Position numbers and translations under genes: made by a program. Below the pieces are notes generated by a model. That model saw only the letters and a program-made list of their open reading frames with translations, made no database searches and was not told where the DNA came from. Below are positions 12,440 through 24,669 of a stretch of 64,000 nucleotides of DNA, one piece after another. Position 1 is the first letter of the stretch. The number at the start of each line of letters is the position of its first letter. The stretch covers positions 114,155,018-114,219,017 of the forward strand of contig OY978525.1 of NCBI GenBank assembly GCA_963854835.1, in the 5' to 3' direction. This stretch comes from Megamerina dolium (lineage: Eukaryota > Arthropoda > Insecta > Diptera > Megamerinidae).

Positions 12440-13428
12440 TGAAGAGACTAGATCGGTTACAGATATTGTAAGGCCTCTGCATCAGCCTGTGCTGTAAGTG
12501 AAAGTGTTGCCGAAGACCCGAATGTGTCGATTCCTCGTTGTTCTCAGGAATTAGTACTGTCTTACGGCACATTATGGCGTATTTTGTATTTGGATCTACA
12601 CATACATCCATATAAAATCCAGCTCACACAACAACTGAAGCCAGCTGACCATTCACAACGTCGTAGATACGTCGAATGGGTGCTTCAACAACAGGCGGTG
12701 GACGGCGATTTTTCGAACAAAATTTTCTTCAGCGACGAAGCACATTTCTCACTCGGTGGGTATGTTAACAAACAAAATTGTCGTATTTGGGGTTCTGAGG
12801 ATCCTCAAGTAATTGAAGAGAGGCCACTCCATCCACAAAAAGTCACTGCTTGGTGCGCTCTTTGGTCCGGAGGTGTGATTGGACCTTACTTCTTCGAAAA
12901 CGACGATGGAACGACTGTCACCGTCAATTCGGAGCGTTATGGTCATATGATAACCGACTTTTTTTTGCCTGCTATTGAAGAATACGACTTAGAGAATATG
13001 TGGTTTCAACAAGACGGTGCCACATGCCACACAACTCGAGCGAATATGGCTTTATTGCAAGAGAAATTTTCTGGCCGCGTAATTTCTCGTCGTGGCGATA
13101 TCAAGTGGCCACCAAGATCATGCGATTTGACACCGCTTGACTTTTTTTTATGGGGCTACGCGAAAGACCGTGTTTATGCAGATAAACCTTTAACTCTTGA
13201 GCACCTAAAAACCAAGATTCGTCACGTTATGGATGAGATACCGCCCAATATGTGTCAAAAAGTGGTCGAAAATTACCTCAAAAGAATCGATGCTTGCAAC
13301 AATTCGCGTGGTGGTCATTTAAATGATGTAGTATTTCACACATAATTTCAACGTTCAAACTTTATAATAAAAAAGAAATATCATGATAAAACATATTTTA
13401 TATGTGTTTTATTTACATTTACTTTTGA
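12440..13428 (+). pseudogene. 5'-truncated DD41D (rosa-like) mariner-type transposase
   Basis: Nearly identical to the right three quarters of the complete element at 28831-30133. Similarity starts at GAAGAGACT (12440) and lacks the start codon and most of the DNA-binding region; about 30 bp are also missing around 12480. From about 12484 to the stop at 13345 the frame is open with no ATG at its head (the open stretch begins at a GTG, 12524). It keeps a full catalytic domain: first Asp in FSDEAHFSLGGY, second in QQDGATCHTTRAN, third in LTPLDFFLWGYAKDRVY. I count 41 residues between the second and third Asp. The right TIR is broken: similarity ends after TTTACTTTTGAAA at 13428. A catalytically complete but unbound fragment; expression is not indicated. 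Confidence 0.85.
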
Positions 13429-14164
13429 AATATTCGAATTTGAAAATTGTAATATGAGAACGAAATATCCTTCGAATTTTTGTTTTTCTTTTGATTTACT
13501 CTGTCTGAAAAACTTGTTGAACTCATTTGACATTTATCACTGAGACTATGTTCAAATCCCTTGAGTTTATGGCAACAAAACAACAACAATTTGCTTGGTT
13601 GAGAATAATATCATTCAATACATTTGATTAAATCCAGCTTGAACTATGTGAGCGTTCGAAGACCTTTAAATTATATCATATTTTAGAGCATAATGATATT
13701 GAATGTACATACCTCAATACGCAATAAATATTTGCATTTTATCTCATATATGTAAAACTGATTTTTTCCCTCTATTTTAATGTTCATATCCATTTGGTGT
13801 TAAGAATCTAGAATTCTATCAATGACATAATATATTGTATATCGATAAAATTTGTCATTAATCTATGAACTCATATATTAACCTTTTGTTGATTTTTATG
13901 TGGGTGCGTATAATAATGTACATCATTGTGTCTGTACACATGTTTACCAACATACATATGTATCGTATACATGTGTAGATATGCGTAGGTAGAATTTAAT
14001 TTCAATAATACATGGAATAAATGCTTAAATTGCATCATTTTTTTTTATGCTGGCATATATTAATAAATATTTATACCCATTTAATCGTATGTAAATATGT
14101 ATATACATATCAGGGCCATTAACAAGGGATGGTAATATTATAAATAGCATTTTATAGCAGTTTT
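13429..14164. other. AT-rich spacer, no gene seen
   Basis: Non-coding; no transposon signature recognised. Confidence 0.5.
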
Positions 14165-14340
14165 CTAGGCTTCTGATATGTAAATTGTCGTGGGTTCATT
14201 CCCAATTGGCAATTCTTTCCAAAGCAACAATTTGCAATGAAAAAGTTTCTAAAAGTATACTATGACGAAGCTCAGCAAAAGTGATGTCAGAAGGATTCTA
14301 CCGTTCTGAAGCGGCTAATATAAGTAGGTCCCTTGTAATC
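14165..14340 (+). repeat. tRNA-derived SINE fragment, sense strand plus
   Basis: Contains the B-box-like GTGGGTTCATTCCC, the TGCAATGAAAAAGTTTCTAAA body segment, AGCTCAGCAAAAGTGATGTC and CGGCTAATATAAGTAGGTCC. All are shared with the plus-strand copy at 32048-32538 and, inverted, with the copies at 20215, 34310, 39222 and 51812. The A-box part is missing or decayed. It runs into a non-LTR fragment at its 3' side. Confidence 0.65.
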
Positions 14341-14690
14341 ATCTCCCTTGTTCGTACAATTCTGAAGTATGGTTCTATGCTTTGGAATCCTCATTATAGA
14401 ATCTGTCCAGAAGCAGTTTCTGTTATTTTCCTTGTACTCTTTTTTGATTGGGACCCTCTAATTAAGCTTCCCCCATATGAACACCGTCGTCTCAAACTGT
14501 TAGCATAGCCAACACTAGAAAGTAAAAGAGTGATGTTGAATTTTTGTTTGGTAACAAAATTTTCTAAATGATGAAAAAGAATCTCATTTCTTATTTCTTA
14601 CTTAGCGAACTAAATCTATATGTACCTAAACGCCCCACAAGAAATTTCAAACCATTTCAAGTTAGCAATATGTAAAAAAAACTTTGAATT
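14341..14690 (+). pseudogene. Non-LTR retrotransposon RT C-terminal fragment
   Basis: Translation gives SLVRTILKYGSMLWNPHYRI, then IKLPPYEHRRLKLLA, then after a stop PTLESKRVMLNF. A later stretch reads LSELNLYVPKRPTRNFKPFQ. This is the order of motifs at the end of the reverse transcriptase of Jockey/CR1-like non-LTR elements. It has several stops and no catalytic YADD part. The upstream 60 codons of the open frame belong to the SINE fused to it. Confidence 0.7.
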
Positions 14691-15591
14691 ATTTGATTCT
14701 GTGAGATGAATGTGTTTAGATTTTAAGACATCTATACTGTCGTCTTGGAATTAATTGTGTAGTTTTAATATCAGCTGTTGATTATATAAATATGTAGCTG
14801 TATTTATAGTTCGTTTAACAGTCTCTTGCCACTCAATTTCGCTTACTTAGGACAGTTGGGCTGTTACTGGTCGGTCACAGGTTGCGCACATTATGCGGAC
14901 GTGCCCCTCGGTCTGTTAGGCGGGTATGTGGCCTCATTGGGAACCATCGTTAATATTGTCTAATATTAAAATTTTTGCCTTGGAGAGAAAAATGTCAGCT
15001 TTTAACACGCATTTTTTGTTTGGAGAAAATAATTGGTTTTTCTTCAAGGATATTCAAGGATAAATTTTAAAATTTCTTTTCTATCATTTTTTCTTTTAAA
15101 AAAAATTTTTTTGCTTAACTGCTACGAATTATATTTACAAATTATATACACAAATTATTTTAATTTTTTTTTTTTTTTTTTTTTTTCCAAAAATGTGTGA
15201 AAAATTGAAAATCGATATATCAAAAAATTTGGCATGATACAGCTCTCTGATTAATACCAATCAACTCAATAGACAACAACAAAACCAACCAACAAAATTT
15301 AGTAGAATCTTAATAAAAAAATGTCAATGCCAAAAAAATAGAACAGTGTTCTTAGATTATTATTAGATAACAAAATCAAATATTACAATACTATATTGAC
15401 GTGTTCTTGAAAGTCCAGGTTCAATCTAATACAATAAGTCAATTTTGTTTTGACTTATATTTAGTTAAATTTGTCATATACGACAGTCGTTGAGAAGAGC
15501 TATTAAAAATACTTAAAGCAAGCAAATCATAGAAAATTAATATATTCCCACTTTAGTTATTACTGTTTACGATCCTTATATGCATAGTACA
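14691..15591. other. AT-rich spacer
   Basis: No supported gene. A short G+C-richer patch around 14850-14940 faintly resembles the linker after RNase H in non-LTR elements but is too short to call. A poly-T run lies at about 15170-15186. Confidence 0.45.
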
Positions 15592-15593
15592 TA

Positions 15594-16123
15594 CAGGGTG
15601 ATTTTTTTTAGCAACTTTTTTATTGGCAACACTGTTTTTGACAGCTCACCTGTTTTCTGTGTAACATGTTCCTGTCAAATATGTTCAGTTTGGTCTATAA
15701 TTTAAACATAAATCGACTTATAAACGAACAACGCTTTCAGATTATTGAATTTCATTATCAAAATTCATGCTCGATTCATTCATTCGTTCATTTTATGATC
15801 AGTTAGGGCGACCTTCTGAGGTGGCTATTCGGAATTATTGGACATTAAACCACCAACACGCATAAGTAGAGTGCGGATAGAGAAAAATATCTCAGCTATA
15901 TCCAGCCAGTGTTGTTGATGGCCGTGAATTATCGATTTATTCGTTAGATACCGGCCGATATGTTGAAGAGAGTATGCCAAAATTGGACTCAACGTATGAA
16001 CGTACATGAAATCATCTTTAAGCATTGAATTATATAGATCGTTCTATCGACTCAAATAAAGATTTCTCTAAATTTTATGTTTTTTTTTTTTTTATCAAAT
16101 CCGGTTCTTAAAAATTCACCCTG
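15594..16123 (+). mobile_element. Deleted mariner-type element, 530 bp, with TIRs and TA duplication
   Basis: The left end CAGGGTGATTTTTTTTAGCA and the right end (reverse complement CAGGGTGAATTTTTAAGAA) form TIRs flanked by TA (15592-15593 and 16124-16125). Inside, the plus strand encodes the N-terminal start LTNEQRFQIIEFHYQNSCS-like region, a GRPSEVAIRNYW segment, and then the extreme C-terminus (RVCQNWTQR and EIIFKH equivalents, the latter next to a stop). The whole catalytic centre is deleted. The same family is seen at 25125-25952. Such a copy could only move in trans, if the TIRs are still recognised. Confidence 0.8.
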
Positions 16124-16434
16124 TATCAAGTGTATTTATATATGCTACGTATGCAGTTAATGTGTTAACTTGTTAAGACAGCGAATGCCATTCGATAATA
16201 AAATTTTATGATATGATACAATGATGCAAAACTACGCAAAAGAACATGAAGCAGATGTAAAAATGGTCCAAAAAGGACCAATCATTATTTGAAAAACACA
16301 AACATGTAAAAATATGCATACACGACACCATAAACAAACGTGTTAATCACAAAATGGGCCAAATTAGTTGATTTAAAAGCGGGCAAAATATTGTATTACT
16401 ATATTATTGTGCGATATAGTATATATTCATATAG
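16124..16434. other. AT-rich spacer
   Basis: Short non-coding interval between two transposons; nothing recognised. Confidence 0.5.
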
Positions 16435-17343
16435 TATACATTCTGTCAAATAAGTACCCGGAAATCGGAATTTCTCATTTTTAATTTTCCCTCTGAGAAT
16501 ATTTCAAAAAAAAATTTTTTCCCAGGTTGGCACAACTGTCAGCCACTAATCTGTGAATTTTTATTGCTATGTGTCATTTAGTTTGGTTACGGCGTCATTA
16601 GGAACAAGTCAACCTTTTGTGTGCGTTGCGATTTCTTCTCGCCCCTCTTTGAACGATTTATACCAATCGCAAACTTGAGTTTTCGACATGGTTGAATCAC
16701 CAAATGTTTTTTTTTTTCAACATTTCCAACGTTTTGGCACAAGAAATTTCGTTTGTAACACAAAATTTCACACAAACTCATTGTTCGATATTTTTATCCA
16801 TAGTAAAAATCGCCCCTCTTTGAACGATTTATACCAATCGCAAACTTGAGTTTTCGACATGGTTGAATCACCAAATGTTTTTTTTTTTCAACATTTCCAA
16901 CGTTTTGGCACAAGAAATTTCGTTTGTAACACAAAATTTCACACAAACTCATTGTTCGATATTTTTATCCATAGTAAAAATCGCCCCTCTTTGAACGATT
17001 TATACCAATCGTAAACTTGAGTTTTCGACATGGTTGAATCACCAAATGTTTTTTTCAACATTTTCAACGTTTTGGCACAAGAAATTTCGTTTGAAACACA
17101 AAATTTCACACAAACTCTTTGTTCGATATTTTTATCCATAGTAAAAATCGCAACGCACACAAAAGGTTGACTTGTTCCTAATGACGCCGTAACCAAACTA
17201 AATGACACATAGCAATAAAAATTCACAGATTAGTGGCTGACAGTTGTGCCAACCTGGGAAAAAAATTTTTTTTAAATATTCTCAGAGGGAAAATTAAAAA
17301 TGAGAGATTCCGATTTCCGGGTACTTATTTGACAAAATGTATA
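16435..17343 (-). mobile_element. Long-TIR element with triplicated transposase N-terminus
   Basis: About 190-bp terminal inverted repeats: left 16435-16632 and right 17147-17343 match as reverse complements through TGTCAAATAAGTACCCGG, TTCCTAATGACGC and AACGCACACAAAAGG. The outermost bases read GTATACAT on both sides, so a TA target is likely. The interior is three tandem copies of one segment. On the minus strand the rightmost copy encodes MDKNIEQRVCVKFCVSNEIS...KTFGDSTMSKTQVYDWYKSF, a mariner-like helix-turn-helix DNA-binding region of the type fused in SETMAR-like proteins. No catalytic domain is present. The open frame starts at 17226 within the TIR, but the MDKN start at 17139 is more likely the native one. 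Confidence 0.8.
16640..17147. repeat. Tandem triplication, 171-bp unit
   Basis: The landmark CGCCCCTCTTTGAACG starts at 16640, 16811 and 16982, so the first two units are exactly 171 bp (57 codons). The third is 167 bp because its T-run is four bases shorter. The units are otherwise almost identical, suggesting a recent local amplification inside the element. Confidence 0.9.
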
Positions 17344-17345
17344 CT

Positions 17346-18758
17346 TAAATGAAACGAAATACGATGCGTACTGTCCCCCAAAATTACAATACAATATAGA
17401 AGAATTACGAAGGTACAATACTAATAATAAAACAGCATGATTTATTTTTGGCACATATGTATATAGTGGTGATGAAGCAAAATTTCATCAATGTCAGCAC
17501 CCCATTGTGCCAATATAACAACTTCGTAACATATATCTATATATATTTCTTCTAAATATATATACTATACACATATAAAATATATGTATGTAGTACTATG
17601 TGCCACAATCTATAGACAAATGTATATACAAGTATAATAATGGCAATAATAAATAAATAAAATTGTAAAATATGTCTGTACATACTTTGATTTCTATCAA
17701 CTTTACATATGCATACATTATATACGATATTATACTTGCCAATATATACAACGTATGTATGTCATCATACACGCACAACACATGAATTACTATAGGCAAT
17801 ACATATAGCTTTTATACTACTATTATGCATACGGTTGATTGCGTGCGAATATTTGCTCATTTTATATGGTCTTGATATCCTTTTCCAAAACCCCACACAA
17901 TATACATATCTGAATGATTCTGTTTTCTTGCGCTATGCCTATGCTATATGCTATGGCATGTCATCATCACCATCATTTTATTTCTGATTGAACATATTAT
18001 TTCAACTTTCCCTGCTGCTGATTGTTGCTATTCTAATATATGCCTATATGCGAATTGTTATTGTATTACATGATACATATATATGTATATGTACAATATA
18101 TAATACACATATATATAAAAATACAATATATGTATGTATATGTTATGTACATTCATTCGTTTGTCATTTCAATAAAATTGCTTTTGCAATAATTTCCATT
18201 AGAATCTCATATCAATTGAAGCCACCAATATTGGATGGTGTGTTCAGTGAACGGAAATTGACGGTTGTCCCATAGAAATATGTAAGGATTTTTATTTATA
18301 TAGCAACCATATAAATATATAATGATTGCTTGTACGAGATTTTTACTACACCCTATTCTCTGTGTGTGTGTGTGTTCTGAAACCTAAGTGAAATTTAATA
18401 ACGACAAATCTAAAACGTATAAATAAAATTGCAAATACATATACGATTCACCAAAATGGATATGAAACTAGTTATTCGATTAAAATTCGTTCAATATTTC
18501 AATGCCGAGAAGACAAATAGTTTATGTTAGTTTATGTTAGCATTAGTAGGAAATATCATAAATAAATATGTTGTACAAAAAATCAGTCCAATCCATAACC
18601 TAAATAATGACTACAAAATTTAGCAAATTTCAGAGAAAATATCACTGGAATCGAAGAGTAAAACTGATCATATCTAGCAAATCGAGAAAAAATCTCTTTT
18701 TGAAAAAACCAACCAACCTAGTACAAATCTAGAATCTCTTTTTGCCTATTCGTGAAAT
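17346..18758. other. AT-rich spacer
   Basis: Rich in TATGTATGTA-type runs, with a (TG)n stretch at 18360-18376 and a doubled AGTTTATGTT at about 18520. The 95-codon open frame at 17988-18275 is low-complexity and not supported as a gene. Confidence 0.5.
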
Positions 18759-19100
18759 TGCAAAAATTTTCTGTTTTTCGCTGAATCAGGTTTGCCAAAA
18801 TGTTCCCACCTTAATGTACATACATATTTATTAATTATTATATGATATGTTAAGAATATTAAATATCAATAGAAATTAAATGTATCGATGACCACAGTAA
18901 ACTATGTGCTGATTGGCCATATGCAAAATTGTTCAAATTTTCTGTTTTTCGACGAATCAGGTTGTCAAAATATTCCCACCTTAATGTACATACATATTTA
19001 TTAATTATTATATGATATGATAAGAATATTAATTATCAATAGAAATTAAATGTATCGATGACCACAGTAAAGTATGTGCTGATTGGCCATAGGCAAAATA
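18759..19100. repeat. Two-copy tandem duplication, 171 bp
   Basis: CTGTTTTTCG at 18771 recurs at 18942. The shared body includes TTCCCACCTTAATGTACATA and TGTATCGATGACCACAGTAA and ends GTGCTGATTGGCCATA. Copies differ at a few positions only. The 171-bp spacing equals that of the array at 16640 but the sequences are unrelated. Confidence 0.85.
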
Positions 19101-19337
19101 GTGGGTTAATCAATGAAAATGCAATAGAATGATCATTGGACACTCAGTGTTTTTCAAATTAATATACATTCGAAATTAAAAATACCATTTACAGTAATAA
19201 AATGAGATTATCTATATATTATTCTTTAACCCCTTTAACCCCTCACTATATCCCTTAAAGATGCTGCAGCTGTGAAAGCCATACCAATGTGCAAAAAAAC
19301 GAACTAAAGCGCTCCAAATTAAAATACACAAAATCAA

Positions 19338-19370
19338 AATAAATATGTGGCACTTATAAGCCCCTCAAGA
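19338..19370 (-). repeat. SINE 3' tail fragment
   Basis: The segment AAATATGTGGCACTTATAAG plus CCCC matches the tail end of the minus-strand SINE copies at 34460 and 39222, and is joined directly to the non-LTR relic that follows. Confidence 0.5.
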
Positions 19371-19375
19371 ACTAA

Positions 19376-20210
19376 GTTTGCGCAGGCGCTTCTCCACAAT
19401 CATCCCAGAACATAACTGCATTTGGTTTACAGACGGATCGAAGACAGACGAAAGTATAGACGCCGGGATATACGGTCCTAATACTCGCATATCCATGGCA
19501 ATGGGCTCATGCCCAACTGTCTTCCAAACAAAAATACATGAGGTAGAATTTTGTGCATGTCACCTAGATGCAAAATAGTCGCCGAATGCTGCGTTATCCT
19601 ACAAAAACTTTCTATGCAAAATAAGGTCACATTGTGTTGGGTACCGGGGCACAGCGAAATTGAAGCCAATGAAGTAGCGGACGAACTAGCGAGAGCTGGC
19701 TAGTCTTTTCCATTGACAGGCCCTAAGCTTTTCTGCGGTATAAGCTGGGTATGGGCTAAAGCTATTATATAAAAACATTACCACGACAAATACCAAATAC
19801 CATGGACAAATTCGACAGGTCTCCGCCAAGCGAAAACCATCATCAGCTTTGATACAGCTTTTGACAAAACTAGTCTTAGCAGAACAAATCTACGCCTAGT
19901 AACCCGCTATCTCTCAGGACAGTACCACATCCACAAAATGGAATTATCCTCTGACACGGAGTGTAGACTCTGTCTGGAGGAGGATGAAACATCGATCCAT
20001 ATCTTTTGCGAATGCCCGGCCTTGACCAGGCTACGCCTTAAACACTTTCAGCTGAGTTTCACAACACCAGTTTCTATCATCAAAAGTTCGATAAGATCAA
20101 TTCTATCGTTTATCAAAAAGGTAGAGGAGATTCTAGTGTCGTAAATGGAATTGGGTGCTAAAGACCTCGTATGGTCGCAGAGCTTGTAACACTTGAGGTT
20201 CGCCCTCAGA
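19376..20210 (+). pseudogene. Non-LTR retrotransposon 3' fragment (RNase H and Zn motif)
   Basis: Open stretches read CIWFTDGSKTDESIDAGIYG (catalytic Asp of RNase H) and IHEVEFCACH (Glu). After a frame shift near 19565 comes the region VTLCWVPGHSEIEANEVADE, the typical end of an insect non-LTR RNase H. A second open stretch (19938-20144) has the Cys/His motif CRLCLEEDETSIHIFCECPAL. The reverse transcriptase is missing and the frame is broken, so it is a dead 5'-truncated copy. The 3' end passes into a minus-strand SINE. Confidence 0.8.
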
Positions 20211-20214
20211 GGTA

Positions 20215-20545
20215 TAAGCCGTAAGGCTCATATGATCTAACAGACTTCAGTCTGATTTCGCGTGGTCCACTTGATGAAGCTCTTTGGACGAGCTTCTCTT
20301 CCAATACTGTTGTGCGTGTTAAATCTTGGACAGTATTAGATGGGACCTACTTGTGACATCACCTTTTTTGAGCTTTATAAGAGAGTTCTTTTAGAAATTT
20401 TTCCATGACAAATGTTACTGCCGGGCACAAGTCGAAAGAAAAATCGTTTCGATATTAAATTTGTTACGCATCAGCCTTGGATTGAAGCACGACCTACAGA
20501 TCAGAATTCCAACGCACTAACCACTGAGCTATGGTGTATTTTAAA
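20215..20545 (-). repeat. tRNA-derived SINE
   Basis: On the minus strand the head carries an A-box-like TAGCTCAGTGGTTAGTGCG and then CTGTAGGTCGTGC. The body has TGCCCGGCAGTAACA, AAAAAGGTGATGTCAC and the TAATACTGTCCAAGATTTAA segment shared by all copies. The B-box is damaged (part of GGTTCAATCC lost). About 330 bp, no coding. Confidence 0.75.
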
Positions 20546-22677
20546 TACACAATACATTTATTTCTAGCCAAATATTTATCATTCTTATTGAACGAAAGCT
20601 AAACAAATCATATTGTAAATTTTTAAATCTACATAATTTTTTTTTTTTTTTGTATGCAAAACTTTGAACATTTAAGGGTTAAACAATTTTTAATAAATTT
20701 CCAAATTTGTTCACATAAATACTATGGCAACCAAACGACTTTTTCCAGAAAAATTGTTTTTCAAAAATATGTTTTTACTCTATTCAACTCATAATAGCAG
20801 TGACACCTTAAACTTTGTGCTCATATTTTACCCTCCCAAAAAAATGAATAACGCTCAAAAGTATGCAGCATTTTTTTCTTTTTTTTTTTGTTATTATAAA
20901 ACTTTAGCTATCGCACTTTCAGCGCTTGCATTTCATAAAAAAATATGTTGCTTGCCAAAACACATAGTGAAAAATTTGAAGGCAAATGTTACGAAAAGCT
21001 TTGCAACAAGTTGACATGGTATTTTTGCTTTTGTATACATGTTTTAGTTGCGTACATACATGTACCCGTATGTACTTGCATCTTCTTGAATGAATTATGA
21101 TAGTTTTATAATATTTGAATAGAAACTTTAAAGATAAATCTTATGACAAAAAAAAAAAACACAAAAGAATTGAAAGACGTTTATGTACGAGTTTTTGCTT
21201 ATTTAAAATGTATTTAGAATGTTTCCAGAATGTTTAACAATTACTTTAAATGCATAAGTACACAGAAATATATTCAAATTGAATTTATTGTAATAATTTA
21301 TATATAAATATGCAAATGTAAAATAATTGATCATGTTTCAATATATATAATTATTATAATTCCACATAATCCGCATAAAATATGCATTTATTATAAGCAA
21401 GTACTTAAACCTGATTTGTTTGTATTGCAATCATTACGAATCAAGTTAATCTGCAGTGCAATTGCGTCACACTATGTATTTTTTTTTTTTACCGCTGTTA
21501 GCGTATTTAATTCAATTGCATTATAATTATTGAGTTAGTATTTTAATCGCACTAAATCAATCCATATACTAAGGGGTAAGTGAGGCATGCGAAATTTGAT
21601 GATGATGATAATGATAGATGTGTCACGTGCAGCAGACGGCACATGTATGGATACATGGCACATTTTAAAAGAAAATCAATCGAATTTTAATCAATTTATA
21701 TTATTTTTTTCGTCACAATGCTATCTTTTGAGTCAAAAAAAAAAAAAGAAATGGAGACAATGATAAGAAAATATAAAATGCCAAAACAAAGGTAAAACCC
21801 AAAACAAGAGTTCAGGCTCTTTGATGTCAAAAATGTACAAGCACGAAGAGCATTGGTACAAATAATGGAATTTACTTTCCTTTATTCTCATATATTCATT
21901 CTCTTTTTTGGTTCATTTATTCATTTAATCTCCAGGTATAACATATATGTACACACATATATTATATACATTGCATTTATTTATTTTTCTTTCCCTCCTC
22001 TTCAGCGCGTATATGCATTTTAATTGAGTGTCAACTTTACAATTCGTGCAATTCGTTCGCATGCAACACCACATATGCAGACATACATATGTATGTATGT
22101 ACTCATGGGTGAGTTAATAATATGGCAAAGAAAATATGTGGAGTACCAAATGTGTGAATCGTGTGAATTGTAGTACGTATGTGTTGATGTATTTGTATGT
22201 GCACGCAAGCATGGTAGATTGATGCATAACAAACAGCACCAATGCATTGCCATAAGAATCAGCGCGCTATATTAAAGTGGTTCAATGTTGTGTGAAAATA
22301 TTAAAGATTTTACATTTGAACATTTCAATTTTGAAATAATGTAAAAGTAAAAAAAAAAAAATTGTGGTAATTGGCAATTAATAATTTATTAGTAATAGAA
22401 TATTCGGGCATATGAGCGCAGTGACTGACTCGAACAAAGTGCAATATTGATGTACAATTTTCAACAACACCTTCGAGCAAATGGATTCGCATAGTAGCAA
22501 TAATGTGCATCAGATGCAAACTAATGACTCCAAAAATCCCATTATATTTCCAACAAATTTCGCAAAACCCTTATATTTCAACAAAATGACGCAATTCTTT
22601 TGAAAGCCAATTTGTAAGGTTCAACAAAAATCTTAACTGCGTTATAAAATATTGTACACATACATCTTCTTTTATTT
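20546..22677. other. AT-rich spacer
   Basis: No gene recognised. The 96-codon open frame at 20724-21014 is Lys/Phe-rich over poly-A/T tracts and shows no domain. Several poly-A or poly-T runs are present. Confidence 0.5.
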
Positions 22678-23822
22678 TTATACCCTGCATAATATAATAT
22701 ACAAGATATATTCATTTCGGTCAGATGTTTGTAACCACTTGAAGGAATCTCCGGAGATATAGAAAATTATATATGTATATTCGTGATAATAGTCGCATAA
22801 ATTTTCGATTTATCGATGTCCGTCCGATAACTTGAGCAAATATTGAGCTCTTTTAACGAAATTTGGCATAAGTAACCTATGATCCAAGAATACAGAAGGG
22901 ATTGATATTGGGAATGATCGGTCAATAGCCACGCCCACACCAATCATTCAAAGGGACTAACCTCAGAATTTTCAAAACCTTTAACTTGCTATAACCCTCT
23001 TAATATATCATCTAGACTATCAATATTTACCACATAGAATTATATTATACTGTTACATAAACTTGCTTGAAATGGGCGTGCCACGTCTACTCTTTATAGT
23101 AGCTCCCATACAAAGTGTCTGTACTTCTTTTAAATTGAAACAGCTGTAACTGCTCTAATCTTCTGTCTAGAATGACCATAATTGACACTTAGATTAATAT
23201 GGTAGTCAAAAATAATCAGCGTGCCACACAAATTTCTCATTGCGGCTTCAATAAAAAGTTGTGGAAATTTTAAAAAAGTTTTAACCGCCATAACTTACAA
23301 ACTATTCAGCGTAGAACAACCAGATTTAAGGTATAGGTTAGTATTGTAAGAGCAACTAGACTCACAAGAAATACAAAATGACTGAATTTCTTTTAAATTG
23401 ACATAACTGTAACTTCTGCAATCTTCTGTCTAGAACAATCATAATTAATGCTTACATTAATATGGTAGTCGGAAATAATTTGAAAAAAAAAATCAGTATG
23501 CCACACCAATTCCTTTATGTAGTTTTAGAAGAAATGGGCGAGCCACGCCTACTATTTATAGTACCTCCCATACAAAATGACTGAATTTCTTTTCAATTGA
23601 AACAGTTGTAACTTCTCTCTAGAACAACCATAATTGACACTTGGATTAATATCGTTGTCGGAAATAAAGTACCATGAAACTATCATGCCACGCCCATTTC
23701 TTAATGGGGCTCCCATACAAAGTAATGGAAATAAAAGAATAATATGGATATCTGAGAAAACTTTTTATATATATATCTACATATGCAGGATATAATTTGG
23801 TCGGCCCAAGCCGACTATAAGG
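22678..23822 (+). repeat. Non-coding dispersed repeat (family A), copy 2
   Basis: Starts TATACCCTGCATAATATA and ends with a small hairpin GTCGGC-CCAA-GCCGAC followed by TATAAGG. The first 100 bp match copy 1 (2441-3360) inverted. The interior carries reiterated blocks with CTCCCATACAAA, CTTCTGTCTAGAA and TTGACACTTAGATTAATAT, repeated three to four times at irregular spacing, so it is built from degenerate sub-repeats. No transposase-like frame. It may be a non-autonomous element; the class is unknown. Confidence 0.7.
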
Positions 23823-24636
23823 TTTTCTTTATTTTTTCTTTATTAAATTTATATTTCGATAACAGCTAGAGAGAAAAATTAAAAGGAAAATAAAGAATAT
23901 AAACTGGAAAAATATAGGACAGGCAAACTGAAAAAGAAAAAGAAAAAAAGAAAAGAAACAAATAAACAGTAAATAACCGTTTCGATCAAACACAGCAACA
24001 TTTGCACGTACTTGAGTATGTATCACAGTATAAAAACGATAAAAGACAGTTTGTACATCGCTTGCATCGTTGTATCTAGCTATGTGTATGAGCGTGTATG
24101 AGCTATGCTGGTATTACTTGTTGCAAATCAGATTGTGGTTATGTCTGTAAATTCAATAAAAGATGTCTGGAAAAATAAAAAACAAATAAAAAAAAATGTG
24201 TATGATATACTAGTACGAATATGCACATTTCTTACTTACATAAATCCTGCATTCGCAATAAATGGATATACCTACAATGAATGGTGAGTAACAATATAAT
24301 ACCTCTGCTGTATGATGGTTTGTATCGAGTCCAAACCATATGTAATTTCATTAAACATCAATATATACACACTGTGCAATGTGGCAATCATACAAAACAA
24401 TTTTTAAGTGAAATACCCTTCACTTAAATAAATTAGAAAAAATATGTACATGAAAATTCAATAAATTTCTTGTATGTTCATGCCTGGAAACATACGTTGT
24501 TCAAACAAAATAAACCAAATAATAAGAAAAAGGAGTTGAAAGGTATCTATTGATTTTGGTAAATTTAAATTCAAATGTTCACATATGTTATTTAATTAAA
24601 TCAGCATTGCAAATAATTCGAAAAAACGCATTTCTT

Positions 24637-24669
<33 letters not shown>

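Noticed and set aside
14850..14940. Short G+C-richer stretch resembling a non-LTR post-RNase H linker
   Set aside because: The match is about 15 residues in a single frame and too weak to support a separate element.
20724..21014. 96-codon open frame on the plus strand
   Set aside because: Low-complexity translation over homopolymer runs, no domain, no start context or splice signals.
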